A stretch of 64,000 bases of DNA from Tetracladium setigerum (taxonomy: Eukaryota > Ascomycota > Leotiomycetes > Helotiales): positions 558,001-622,000 of the forward strand of contig PZJY01000005.1 in assembly GCA_031472005.1 (NCBI GenBank), in the 5' to 3' direction. A program made the translations under genes and the position numbers. Position 1 is the stretch's first letter; each line of letters begins with the position of its first letter. Shown here piece by piece: positions 33,749-44,827 of the stretch. The notes under the pieces are model-generated. The model did no database searches. It was not told where the DNA came from and worked only from the letters and a program-made list of their open reading frames with translations.

Positions 33749-34606
33749 TGGATGGACGGTTCCATGAAATGGCGTTATCATTTTTTCTGTACCCACGAAT
33801 GGGTTGCGAGCGGATGGCGTTTTTTGACTGCTCTCGAGTTTAAGGGTAGATGGAGATCGAGAAGTTTACACCACCACAGGATAGAGTAGCAAGAAAGAAG
33901 GAGAAAAGCCCTCCACAGAGTACCACAACCATGTAGAAAAAAAAACGTCAAGAATTCAGTCGCATCGCGCGATAAAAGACCAATAACTACATACTTACTT
34001 TCCTGTGCTCCTTTTTGAGAGTTTGAAGGACCCATAGCTTCATGGTAGGTCGGTAAAGCTTGATGAAGATTTGAGTTTGAAGTAAGTATTGATCGGGGTG
34101 TTTACTTCTCGGTTGAATAACTGTTCATAATCCTCATTAGAACTTGTGAGATGGTGGGAAACTGCTATGTAAAAAGATCTCTATGCATAATTGTTTGCAA
34201 GATCAGCAACTGCAACTATATTTTCAGATAGTTTAAGAATGACTGTCTGTTGGATTGAGAGAATAGTGCTACACTGGCTTCAGGTGGATTATTAGCTTCT
34301 TTCGTTTCATATGTTTTGGTTTGAAGCTGTCAGAAGAATATAGTTAACAGAGTATGATAAGAGGTTATTTATTAGGAGGAGCACAGGCGAAATGGTTTTT
34401 GTTTTTGTTGTTTTTTTCGCCATATTGATAGAAGATTTGTCGCCTGCCTTCCTTCCATGAACATTGAACTTGCGTTCTGCCAAGACACCATTCAACCGAT
34501 TACCCGCCGCATTCCATCATAGCCTTACGCCTTCGTCTCCATCAAACCAAAAAAGTTCCCGCAGGCAACTTATCACAACCCAAATCCAACGACGACCTCA
34601 CCCACC
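33749..34606. other. Intergenic, no gene seen
   Basis: About 0.86 kb between two plus-strand genes, holding the 3' end of the glycosyltransferase gene and the leader of the G-patch gene. No further feature seen. Confidence 0.5.
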
Positions 34607-37441
34607 ATGTCTTCTATGCACGCCTTCGTCACGCACAAAGACTCCGACGATTCATCCTCTGCTTCCGAACAAGAGGACAACTTTGAAGATTACAACCCGC
34701 GAAAGCGAAGACGAACGGGACGCGACGCGAAGGAAAGTGCAGCCCTGGGAGTGTTTGGGAGTGAGAGTGACGATGATGATGGCATGCCGGGGAAAGGATG
34801 GAAGAGGAAGAGAAATTTGAGGGGGAGGGGACTGCAGTTTGTTAGTACTGGGGCAGTGGGAAGCGGGAATGGAGAGGAGGAGGATGATGAAGATGATGAA
34901 GATGATGAAGGGGAGGATATAAAAATGGCAGATGAAGAGGGAGAGGAAGAAGACGAAGAGGAGGAGGAGGAAAGGCCACTTGGGTTGGGACTCGGTGCCA
35001 AACAAGGAATAAACTTCCAAAGTCCAGCGCCAATCCGGAAAGCACCTACATTCATCTCCAAAGGCGCAACGCCATTAGGGAAAGGCTTCGTTCCTTCTTC
35101 GGCTGCCATACCAATTCTGAAGGATAATGATGATGAGATAGCTACGCCTAGAATAGCGAGACCTAGTGCCTTCTCAACGCCACCTACAAATGGAAAGGGT
35201 GGGAAAGGCGCAAAGGCCCCCACGCATAATGCTGGATCTTTCGCCGCGAGGATGATGGCGAAGATGGGGTATAAAGAAGGACAGGGATTGGGAAAGGAGG
35301 GCACAGGGAGAAGTGGTGTTATTGAGGTTACGTTGCGTCCGCAGGGTGTGGGATTGGGTGCTGTGAGAGAGAAGTCAAAACAGGAGATTGAGGAGGAGAA
35401 AAGACAGGCCAAAATCAAAGGTGTTAAATATGAGGGCGGATCATCAGATGAAGAGCGCAAGAAACGCCGCGCGAGGAAGACGAAGCTTGGTGGGGGGTCA
35501 GAAGGTGGGAGTGCTATGTCTACGCCGAGGAGAGTGCAGAAACCAAAGTATAGGACGGTGGAAGATTTACAGAAAGCTGCGCCGGGCCTGCAGATTCCGG
35601 ATGCCTTTGCGCCGATTCTGGATATGACCGGGCCTGGCCAGAGGTTGTTGACTTCTACTTCGGGCTTATTAACGCCTACGAATGCCGGGTTTGAAACGGC
35701 TGAGCAGGGTGAGAGTCGGAAGTTGGCGAGGCGAGCTCAGAATGATCTTACTGCGTTTGTGGAAGAGTGGAAGAATTTAGAGGAGAGGAAGGCTTATGTT
35801 GAGATGATGATCATCCAACAAGAGCAAGAACTTGAGGAAGAACAGAGAGAGTATGACCGGATGAAGACTTTTGCAGATACAGTCACCTCTATTCTCCAGT
35901 CTGTGTCCGACTCTCAATGGGATCCTGTTTTTGAGGCTCTCAAATCTGCGGAATCCACCATAACGGCGGCTGATATGAAAGATCCTGAATCAGTACGGCA
36001 GTTCGGAGAATTGGCTGATATTGCTGTTGCCGCCGTTCATCCTTTTCTAAGACAGGCCATCGAAGGTTGGGCACCTCTTGAAACTCCGAAACTTAACGGT
36101 TTGGTGCCGCAACTATATCAAATCCGACATATCTTAGGAGCGACAATCCAACAAAAGAAGGCTTCCAATGGCTATCTTAATGATGGCCATCGAATTCATA
36201 CCAAAGCAACGACTACCTACGAGTCTATGATTTACAAGCTCATATTCCCCAAAATCGTTTCCGCTATCAACCAAACATGGGATGCTCATAATCCTACACC
36301 CTTACTCGCCCTCCTAGACGCCTGGCAAGGTCTCCTCCCCGGCTTCGTAAAATCTCAAATCCTCGACCAAGCAGTCGTCAACAAACTCAACGACGCGGTC
36401 TCCTCATGGAATCCGCGCCGCAGACATGAAAGCAAACACCTCCCGCACCTCTGGCTCTTCCCCTGGTTGCAACACCTTCCATCTCATCACGCCGACCCCA
36501 AAGCCTCTACCGGTCTCGTCAGCGACGTCAAGCGCAAATTCCGCAAGTTAATCGACTCGTGGGATTTCCGCAAAGGCGTAATTCCTGGCTTCACGTCCTG
36601 GAAGGAAGTACTCTGTCCTACGCCCAAAAACGACCAGTGGAGACCGTTGATCATGAATCATGTCCTTCCAAGTATGGGCTCTTTCCTCTCTAACCCCAAA
36701 TACTTCGTCGTCGACCCCCAAGATCAAGAACCCTACATGTCCGCTCTCACTGGTGTGCTAGCATGGGAAGATATCCTCACGCCTCGTATCATCGGTCAAG
36801 TCCTCACCGAGACCATCTTCCCCGCCTGGCACAACGTTCTACACCAATGGCTCACAGTCGTCGGACCGAACCAAGAAATAGGAGAATGGTTCCAATGGTG
36901 GCGCGACGACGTCCTCCCTGAATCAATCCGCGCTCTCCAGGGCGTGCAAGACGAATTCGACAAGGGCGAAGAAATGATAAATCACGCTCTAGACCTCGGC
37001 TCGAAAGCTTCCACACACCTCCCGGCTCCCAAAACGCCAGTGTACAAGAAATCCTCGTCGCCTCAACCTCCCCCGTCACTTCTACCACATATTCCTACCA
37101 CTGCAACACCTTCTACTCCGAAACAGACAATCGAGGAACCACCCTCGATCAAAGACGCTCTCGAGACGTGGTCAATCGAAAACGAGCTGCAGTTCTTGCC
37201 GGAGAAGAAAATCATGCATGCGGCTGGTCCGTTGTATCGCGTCACGGCGGCTGGGAATGGGAAGAATGGAACGCTTATATATTTGAGGGGCGAAAGAGTC
37301 GTGGCGGTGCAGAGGAAGAATGGTCCTGCTGCTGGTGGGGAGAATGGTGGGGAGAAGTCTTGGAAGGAGATTGAGATTCAGTGGGCGACGGAGGAGGGGA
37401 GAGATGTTTTGTTGGGCATGGCTTGGTGGGGCGTTAAATAG
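34607..37441 (+). CDS. G-patch splicing factor, TFIP11/Ntr1 (Spp382) homologue
   Basis: A single 944-codon exon. The N-terminus is acidic and disordered with a basic patch (NPRKRRRTGRD). A G-patch lies at about residues 208-255 (SFAARMMAKMGYKEGQGLGK, then GRSGVIEVTLRPQGVGLG). The central to C-terminal part (about 370-830) is the GCF-C2-like helical region, including QGLLPGFVKSQILDQAVV and RHESKHLPHLWLFPWLQHL. The extreme C-terminus (about 875-944) has the family end block with LYRVTAAGNGKNGTLIYLRG. Family role: the G-patch activates the DEAH helicase Prp43/DHX15 to dismantle the intron-lariat spliceosome. The length fits the family, and the start at MSSMHAFVTHKD is the first ATG of the frame. 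Confidence 0.92.
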   Translation: MSSMHAFVTHKDSDDSSSASEQEDNFEDYNPRKRRRTGRDAKESAALGVFGSESDDDDGMPGKGWKRKRNLRGRGLQFVSTGAVGSGNGEEEDDEDDEDDEGEDIKMADEEGEEEDEEEEEERPLGLGLGAKQGINFQSPAPIRKAPTFISKGATPLGKGFVPSSAAIPILKDNDDEIATPRIARPSAFSTPPTNGKGGKGAKAPTHNAGSFAARMMAKMGYKEGQGLGKEGTGRSGVIEVTLRPQGVGLGAVREKSKQEIEEEKRQAKIKGVKYEGGSSDEERKKRRARKTKLGGGSEGGSAMSTPRRVQKPKYRTVEDLQKAAPGLQIPDAFAPILDMTGPGQRLLTSTSGLLTPTNAGFETAEQGESRKLARRAQNDLTAFVEEWKNLEERKAYVEMMIIQQEQELEEEQREYDRMKTFADTVTSILQSVSDSQWDPVFEALKSAESTITAADMKDPESVRQFGELADIAVAAVHPFLRQAIEGWAPLETPKLNGLVPQLYQIRHILGATIQQKKASNGYLNDGHRIHTKATTTYESMIYKLIFPKIVSAINQTWDAHNPTPLLALLDAWQGLLPGFVKSQILDQAVVNKLNDAVSSWNPRRRHESKHLPHLWLFPWLQHLPSHHADPKASTGLVSDVKRKFRKLIDSWDFRKGVIPGFTSWKEVLCPTPKNDQWRPLIMNHVLPSMGSFLSNPKYFVVDPQDQEPYMSALTGVLAWEDILTPRIIGQVLTETIFPAWHNVLHQWLTVVGPNQEIGEWFQWWRDDVLPESIRALQGVQDEFDKGEEMINHALDLGSKASTHLPAPKTPVYKKSSSPQPPPSLLPHIPTTATPSTPKQTIEEPPSIKDALETWSIENELQFLPEKKIMHAAGPLYRVTAAGNGKNGTLIYLRGERVVAVQRKNGPAAGGENGGEKSWKEIEIQWATEEGRDVLLGMAWWGVK

Positions 37442-38100
37442 ATAGAGAGGTTCACCTAATTATGTACCTACGTCGGTAGGTCGAATTGTAAATTTATCAG
37501 GCATAAGATTGCAGAAAATCTTAGCGGTTTATGTATATTATGTGAGTGATAGAGTGTTTGATAGAGGGCATGTCTTATATGCATACTATATACCAATGTA
37601 TGACTGATATGCCCAGGGTTGGTGGTCCAATCGGGGAGAATGACTTTAAATTCTTGATTCATTTCACAGTGTTTGTTTTCTCTTTTCGCATGTTCCCTCT
37701 TGGTTTTCTTTCAGGGTTTCTTAAACTTGTTGAGATTGATAATCTGGTTCAAACCTGGCAGGTATTATGCTCTGTACTGAGCAAATATTTATATTTGTTA
37801 GATTGAAGTCGTCCAATGCCTGGAATTCCATGTCACGTGAAGGATGGCGTAAATGTGCAATTATTCCTCGGGTCCTCTTCTTCCCCGTCTTATGGTCTAC
37901 TTCCTTAAGTACCATAAGACATCCAATATTATATCGTGGACTTGAAATTTCAGTCTACAGTCGTTTTCATATGCTTTTCTCGCTCTTTATTGAATATTAC
38001 CTGCCGCTATTTGTTGCTCGCAAGTCTTGACGTCAACCTCTCGAGCCCCCTCCATCTCTCACCACCATCAATCACAACCACGACCCAAAACGCAATCATA
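37442..38100. other. Intergenic, no gene seen
   Basis: About 0.66 kb between same-strand genes. AT-rich 3' flank, then a CA/CT-rich leader before the hydrolase start. No further feature seen. Confidence 0.5.
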
Positions 38101-39537
38101 ATGTCAACCTCAACTCCAGCCTCAAAACAAATGTCCCGCTTTGATCTACTCTCCAAAACCCTCATCTTCCGCTTCTTCCAAGCCGTCGGCCGCTGGTGTG
38201 ATCTCTATTTGTCACAGCCTCTCCCACCATCTCCCTCCTTCAAAATCAAGGTCCCATCAACAGTCGGTTCCGTGCCAGGAAAAATCCCCCTTCTCTTCTA
38301 CACGCCCAAATCCTATTCTCGGTCCTCCGATCCATCAAGAACACCTCTAGCTGGCAAGAGATTTCCTGTTGTGATTAATTTCCATGGAGGTGGTTATACC
38401 AGTAAGTTTGTTCAATTGGCTTTTTCGCATCATCAAAACATAAAATGTATATAAATTTATTAGTTTTTGGGTATTTGAAGCAAGAAAAAGTTGCTAATTT
38501 CAATTGTGATGGTAAAGTCGGTCATGCATCAGACGATGCTCGTTTCGCAGCAACAATAACCTCTCATCCCACCACCCCTTGCGTTTTTATCAGCGTGGGA
38601 TATCGTCTTGCGCCCTCATATCCCTTCCCCACCGGGATTGAAGACTGTGTTTCGGCTATTCTCTATATATGGTCACACGCTGCCGAACTTAATCTTGACA
38701 GCAAGTACCTACCTTACTTACCTATTCATATGAAAATCACCCCAAGAAAGACAAACCATTCAACACAATTATCTATCTCTCGCCAGTTCAAAATCATTAA
38801 TTTTCAAGACTAACAAATATCTCAGTCTCCCGCACCTCCCTCACCGGCTTCAGCGCCGGCGCTCAATTCTGCTTCACCTCCCTTTTTCGACTACATCAAC
38901 ATCTTTCCTCCTCTTCCTCTTCCTCCTCCTCCACCGCCACTAACCCCCTCCCTCCCCTCGGCAAAATCCAAAACCTAACCGCCTTCTACCCACCCCTAAA
39001 CTGGACCCTAACTCGCTCCGAGCGCGCAGCATCCAATCCCAATTTCACCCCCATGATTCCCCCTTCCTCCAACAAGTCATGGAACAATCCTATCTCCACC
39101 CCACTCCCACCCCGACGAACTGCGCAGTCCATTATTGTCACCAGCTTTAGCGGGTGATTCTTTAATTCGTGACGTTCTGCCGGAGAAGATTGTGATTATG
39201 ACTTGTTGGGCGGATGGGCTTTTGGCAGAAGCTGAGGGGTTTAGGGAGAGGTTGAAGGGGTTGGGGAAGGTGGTTGAGGGGTATACAGTTCCTGGGGTGC
39301 CGCATGGGTGGGATAAATGGCCTTCTGTGAGTTGCTTGTTTAGTTGTGTTTAATCTTGTTTTGGACCTTTTTTTCGGTGGTTCTGTTTGTTTGCGAATGC
39401 TTTTTCCCTGTGGATTTTGGGCTGATGAAAGATGCTACTTATAGTGGAGGAAAGGAAATCCGTCTCGGGATGAAGCGTACGCTCGAGTGGGAGGGTGGAT
39501 AGTTGAGCATCTTGGTGAATCGTCAGAGCAAGAGTAA
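38101..39537 (+). CDS. HSL-type alpha/beta hydrolase (esterase/lipase), two -1 frameshifts
   Basis: Exons 38101-38401, 38518-38700, 38826-39326 and 39445-39537. Motifs appear in the family order: HGGG oxyanion loop (FPVVINFHGGGYT), YRLAPSYPFP, nucleophile elbow GFSAG, then CWADGLLAEAE with the acid, and VPGVPHGWDKWP with the catalytic His. This is the hormone-sensitive-lipase-like abhydrolase_3 group; the substrate is unknown. Intron 2 begins with GC (A|GCAAGT), a strong-consensus GC-AG intron. Exon 3 changes frame twice, each time by one missing base: at the C run 39059-39063 (before FLQQVMEQSYLHP) and at the C run 39110-39113 (before DELRSPLLSPALAG). Total exon length is 1078, two short of 1080, which agrees exactly. 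Either two assembly errors or a recently dead gene; the intact active-site motifs favour error. Restored length would be 359 residues. Confidence 0.72.
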
Positions 39538-39998
39538 GTAGGGTTGAAAGTTGAAACTTGAAAGTAAAACCTTCAAGCCATAAATCGATTGTGCTGAGTT
39601 TTGACAAATCAATTTCAACTCGTAGACAACAGAACAGGGAAAAGAGGAAGCAGTAGATATGAGTAAAGAATTAACGAATGACATGAAAACTTTTTAAAAT
39701 CCATTCTATTTGCTTATGAGCTGGAATTTGTTTGTCTTTATTACGTAAGTACTTTTTTGATCTCGGATGTCCTCCCGAAGATCTACCACGAGTAACTTTT
39801 AATCATACATTCTGGTGTATATACAGCTCACCTTGCCCTCACAACATCCCCCCGAAATCTCCATCCAACAAGCCCCCGAAATTTAAAAACTTGAAACATT
39901 TAAAAACTCATCGCTTCCTAGCTTTCCATAAAAAAGAAAAACAATAAAACGTACAACCTCGCTCCCCGCTCGCTGCCCCACAAAAGGAAAATAGATGT
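39538..39998. other. Convergent intergenic region
   Basis: About 0.46 kb between converging genes, AT-rich; it should contain both 3' ends. No gene seen. Confidence 0.5.
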
Positions 39999-41720
39999 TT
40001 AGGTATTCATAATCGTCCCAAATCCCATAACGCCCGCACTACTCGCCGCCTTCCCCAAGACCTGCTCATTGGGCCACCTCGTCCATCGCTCCCACCCAGG
40101 CCCTAATTCCGCATTTACCGTATTCAACAAGTTCTCCGCCTTCCCCCTCACCCACCACAAATGCTCCAACCTCTTTAGCGCAACGCAATAATACAGTACC
40201 AACAGCAAAGCCTCTGGGATTTTCTGTTCCGTCATCTTGAGATAGCTCTCGGGTATCATGGGGAACCAAGCCATGACGATTGATAGTTTCGAGATGTTAG
40301 GGTAGTAGGTAAGCATGCTGAAGATGCGTTTGAGTTTATTGAGGGCTTCGGTGAGGATGACTTGGGAGGCTGGTGAGAGCGATGTGAATGCCTCGGAGAG
40401 ATCGTCGAAAAGGCGGGATTCGCTTGGGAGGAGGGGGTCGTGACGGTCTGGGTCGAGGTAGCGCCAGGGTGTGAAAATTACTTCTAATGGGCCGTCGGCT
40501 AGGACGGGGTAGATGGATTGAAGAATGGTTTGTGAACCACGGTGTAGTTTGACCCATTGGATGTTTACAATTTCGGGTTCGGAGGGGAGAGCTTTCGGAC
40601 GGAAGAAGAGTGCCGTTGGTTTGGCTGTGTCTTGAATGGCCCAGGCGTGCACGAAGAGGGTGGTGGAGAAGGCGAAGCACGCGTGGCAGTTTTCGGCTGT
40701 TAGGTTGGCGATCTGAGGTTGGAATAGTGCAAGGGCTGTGGCGGCGTGATCATCAGATGTTTGGATGAAGAAGCTGGATTTCTCGGGCCGGAGACGGGCG
40801 AGGTGGAGGGCGGATATCGCGAGGATTTCGTGCATGAGGAAGGGATATTCAAAGGCGATTTCAACGACGGTGGTTTGGAAGAGGCGGATGTTGCATTCGA
40901 CGTCGATGAAGACCTTGGCGCTTTTGTCAGTCCAGAAGTGGAGCAGTTCCATGTCTAGCATTGAGAAGTTTTTGGCCAGCGGGGATGGTAATGCTGGTGA
41001 TAGTGCTGATGGTAGGGGAGTGTGTGCTGGCGATATCTTATCGGGCACAACTGGTGTTTGTGGACTTGATCCGGCCGTTGTTGTGTTTGGTGTTATGAGC
41101 ATGGACTGAATGGTTGGAGGACCTCGCTTGAGAGGGTGAGTTTGCAGGTATGAGCATGTCGCTCCATGGCTTTCGCACTTCTTGCAAATGGGTTTATGCT
41201 CGTCACACTGTTGAAGTATTAGCTCGGTTCAAGATATTTTTTCCAATGCGAAACCAAAAAGATCTCCCGATGATGGGGAGTGGAAGTGTGAGGTACACAG
41301 GATCTGCTATCATTACACAAATCTCCTCTTCAAAGTTAGAATGAGAAACACACAACTGCTCATAGTGACGCTGTGTACCTCCTTTGCCTCCTTCTACCCC
41401 CCATATCTCAATACTTCCGAAAGCTCATCGTCCTCGTCTGACCATCACGTGCAGGTAAAAAAAGGAACGAGATCAAAACAAATGCCTGCTCGGACAGGAA
41501 GGGGGATATGGCATCACAACATCTAAGCTGTCTATCCCTCCGACCCAAGAAACGGGTACTCGGATTTCCTTACCTTGACCTTGCGCTGCTTGCACTGCAT
41601 ACATCCTGTCCGGCTCTTGTGATGCGGCCTCCGAGGCTTCCCCAGTGCGGCGGTTGCTTGTGAGGGTGCTTCATGAGGAGAGTTGGTGGTGTTTGTGGTG
41701 TTTGCAGGATCTGTGCTCAT
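39999..41720 (-). CDS. Zn2Cys6 transcription factor (Upc2/Ecm22-like architecture)
   Basis: Two exons on the minus strand: 41574-41720 and 39999-41207, with a 366-nt intron at a phase-0 junction; 451 residues. The splice completes the binuclear cluster: RTGCMQCKQRKVK joins CDEHKPICKKCESHGATC, giving C-x2-C-x6-C-x6-C-x2-C-x6-C at about residues 40-67. Downstream is a Pro/Thr linker, then a helical regulatory region with LLHFWTDKSAKVFID and EYPFLMHEILAISALHLA, the layout of fungal C6 regulators related to sterol-uptake factors Upc2/Ecm22. The target pathway cannot be inferred; the neighbouring hydrolase and RTA1-like genes are possible but unproven targets. The long first intron is unusual for this window. 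Confidence 0.87.
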
Positions 41721-42719
41721 GATGTTTAAGGTACTTGACGATCACCTGATTGAAGATGGGCGATATGGATGTCGTCGTTGGGTGATATCGAATGAGATGT
41801 CTCTCTGTCCGAATCCGACGATGTTGAAGCTTTGAAGATTGCATTGCCAATTAAGGTAAGGTTACAGTAATGCCGGCTGGGGAAATGCGGGCGCTAATTC
41901 GGGTAGATCGTCACACCATTGGCCAGATTGGTGAGGCTCGGACATCTCAACGTCCTCCCGGACTCCCGTACATGAATGTACCTACGGTAGGTACGGGAAA
42001 GTCTCACTTCTTTTCCCCATTCAACAGCATTCAACAATATCCCTAGGTAGGTAAATACGGGAATGCCCTCAATGATGTCATTTATGAGATGTGTTACTGT
42101 ATCACTATGGTAGCACCTAAGTATCTCATCTCACATACAACGGGAAGCCGCACCCACCTCGATATCATCGATATCATCGAGTTGATGGACGTGACACGAG
42201 ATAAAGCAGCAAGCAACTCCTCCGATCGATGCATTGTCGTTTTCCCTCGAAGATTCGCGGCATTGGATTGGAAGGAGATTCGCGACTTCTTCCCCAGCAG
42301 AATTCGGTCCAAAGGTTTTCTCCATAGTCATGGATTTAATTACATTTGGAATTTGAAATCGTCATTTGAGTTCAATTTACTGCTGCAGCAGCATGAGTCT
42401 GTCTTTATTGTGCCTGCACAGTTCTTTCCATCTTACTTCAAAATTTCATGTCATTTCATCCAAACCTCTCGTCCATTCTCAATTTGAGAATTCTGTACCC
42501 TGTCTGTCTACCTGCTTCACAACCCGTTCCACGACTCTATCTCCCATAACACCTTGTCAGACTTTGGTCTTTTGACAGTCGCTCACTTCTCACGTCCCAA
42601 AAAAAACAAAACTCAATGGAAATACCCGTAATCATTGACTTCAAGGAGGCATGGAGGAACCATCCGGAGATTTTTGTTCTGTACAGGTACGAAGAGCACA
42701 ATAATGTCCATCAAACTTC
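41721..42719. promoter_or_regulatory. Divergent promoter region, Zn2Cys6 and RTA1-like genes
   Basis: About 1 kb between divergent genes. It contains several copies of CCTACCTA/TAGGTAGGTA-type words near 41970-42060 and a repeated GATATCATC near 42160-42180. The A-rich text before 42616 (AAAAAAAACAAAACTCAATGG) could be a start context for an upstream exon of the RTA1 gene. Confidence 0.45.
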
Positions 42720-43799
42720 ATGTCTCCTAGGCCCAGGACGGAATCTAATGTTTTTCCAAGATACCAACCCTCCCTCGTGCTCGCTTGCATCGCTTTCATT
42801 CTGTTCTTCTTCTCAACACTCATTCATATCATTCAAGCTTGGAGATACCGCTCGTATTACTTCATTCCTCTAATCATTGGCGGTTTTTGTAAGTGAGAGC
42901 CACCTTCCATATGTACCATCCATCTTCCTCACAACTACCTTCTTATCCACCCGACATTGCCCACTGCTGACTCCAGTTAATCCACAGTCGAGTGGACAAG
43001 TTATATAGGTCGAATCTTTGCACATTACGACCAATACGCTCTTCCAGCCTACGTCTTCCAAACCCTCGTCCTCCTGCTCGGCCCCACCCTCTTCGCAGCA
43101 ACCATTTATATGACACTCAGCGTTATAATCCGATCCACCCATGGCGAATCCCATAGTCCCATCCGCTCCATCTGGCTTACACGAATCTTCATCTGCGGTG
43201 ATGTTCTCGCATTTCTCATTCAAGGAGGTGGTATTCCACCGATCGTGACCTGCTTGAGCTCGTATATTGGGATGATCAATCGTTCGTCACCTCTTTCTTC
43301 CCTTCTGAGATATACACATCCATCTCAATATGGAACGACTAACAGATTCTTCGGATGCTACTTAGATGGCGGTCCCATAGCCAAGGCCTCAATCATAGAC
43401 GCAGGCAGAAATATCGTCGTTGCCGGTCTCCTCCTCCAAATAACATTCTTCACAATCTTCTTCCTCGCCAGCATCACTTTCCACTACCGCATCGCCCATT
43501 CCCCCACCGTCGATCCAACCATATTACCAATATCAACAACACCCTCATATGCTTACCACCTCGGCACCCTCTACCTCGCAAGCACCCTAATCCTGATCCG
43601 CTCCTGCTTCCGCGTAGCTGAATTTCTCGGCGGGCACGCAGGCAGATTGATGGCTGTGGAGTGGTACTTGTATGTCTTTGATGCCGTGTTGATGCTAGGT
43701 GTTATGGTGGCGTTTAACTTCTTGCATCCGGGGAGGTTGAGTGTGAGAGGTTTGGAGAGGAGAGGGGAGATTGTTCGGTTGGATGATTGTGAGTTTTGA
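42720..43799 (+). CDS. RTA1-like seven-membrane-segment protein
   Basis: Exons 42720-42888, 42988-43230 and 43366-43799, 281 residues. Seven hydrophobic segments in order include LVLACIAFILFFFSTLIHII, PLIIGGFFEWTSYIGR, YVFQTLVLLLGPTLFAATIY, TRIFICGDVLAFLIQGG, IVVAGLLLQITFFTIFFLA, LGTLYLASTLILIRSCFRV and YVFDAVLMLGVMVAFNF. The EWTSYIGR, GDVLAFLIQGG and FRVAEF signatures are those of the fungal lipid-translocating-exporter/RTA1 family (7-aminocholesterol resistance, Rsb1), located in plasma or internal membranes. The start is uncertain: an upstream ATG at 42616 could be used if a 44-nt intron (42687-42730) is removed, adding 20 residues in phase. Intron 2 (43231-43365, 135 nt, branch GACTAAC) has no stop and is a multiple of three, so its retention would insert 45 residues between segments 4 and 5. 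Confidence 0.82.
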
Positions 43800-44827
43800 T
43801 TTTGGCTTATTGTGTCCTCGACATATCTCTCAGCCCTCGGGTACTTTGGTTTCTGGCTAATTTTAATGGTATAGTGAGTGAAACAGGAAGCAGCAAATCC
43901 AGGATCAAGGAAAAGAGAGGAGAAGTTAATGCATGTTGAGATATCGCCGTCGATGCAGAAAGCGCAAACACAGGTTGGGACCGCAACAGGAGTTATGAGG
44001 TCAGGGGAAGAAAATATCATCCAAATATGTAATAACATGAAATGGCGTTTGAGTCGTTACGATTGTGTTTAAAGTTGAGTTGCTGGTAGGAAGGGAAAGC
44101 TGGAGTTTGGGGTGCCCGGCGGAATGGAGTATCACATTGTATTTCACTGCTGTATCATTCGTTAGTCGCATTTGTTTGCTTATTGCATGTATCTTGCATC
44201 ATCCTCTTCATAGTATTTTGCAGAAATGATTTGCTATTTCAGCTACTATTTAGTTGTGGTTTTGTGAAGCAAATACCTTTTCTCCCCTCCCTCTCTTTTT
44301 GTCTCTGGCCCCCAAAATACACATGCTATAAATTTGTGCATTGTTCTTAACCTCTTATGAGGAAAGATGCGAGGGCGGACTAGTCAGTAGCCATTTGTTT
44401 TGCTCTGAGATTGCCACTCCACAAGTCCACAATCCACTTCTACAACTCCCTGCTTACGCCAAACTATTCTCTTTCACCGGAATTTCAGCTATTCAGTTTC
44501 TTTTAATTGTGATTGAGGTTAGTAGCGTAGTGAGCTATTAGCCTAAGCGAAGAGGTGGGTGGCGAGCCTTTCCAGAAAAACCGGGCATTGTTCAATCTTC
44601 CCACATCTCCAACTCTCCTCTCGTCCCCTCCAAGTTTAGCTGTATTTTGCATTTGCCCAGGGTAAATTGACTCCTACTCAGGAGGAGGAGTATGGGCGAG
44701 CCACCTGCCGTCGCCACCCATCCAACCTCGGAACTGCAAAAGCCGTGTGAAAAAATTATCGTCGTCGATATAGGTAGGTGTTTCAACCCAAATCCTTTTT
44801 TATCATTCATCTTCTCTTCTCTTCTCC
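43800..44827. other. Convergent intergenic region
   Basis: About 1 kb between the converging RTA1-like and nudF genes. It should hold both 3' ends. No open frame of interest. Confidence 0.5.

Noticed and set aside
34690..35460. 256-codon minus-strand open frame rich in Ser/Pro
   Set aside because: Shadow of the acidic N-terminal part of the G-patch protein; GAA/GAG codons read backwards give Ser/Phe/Leu.
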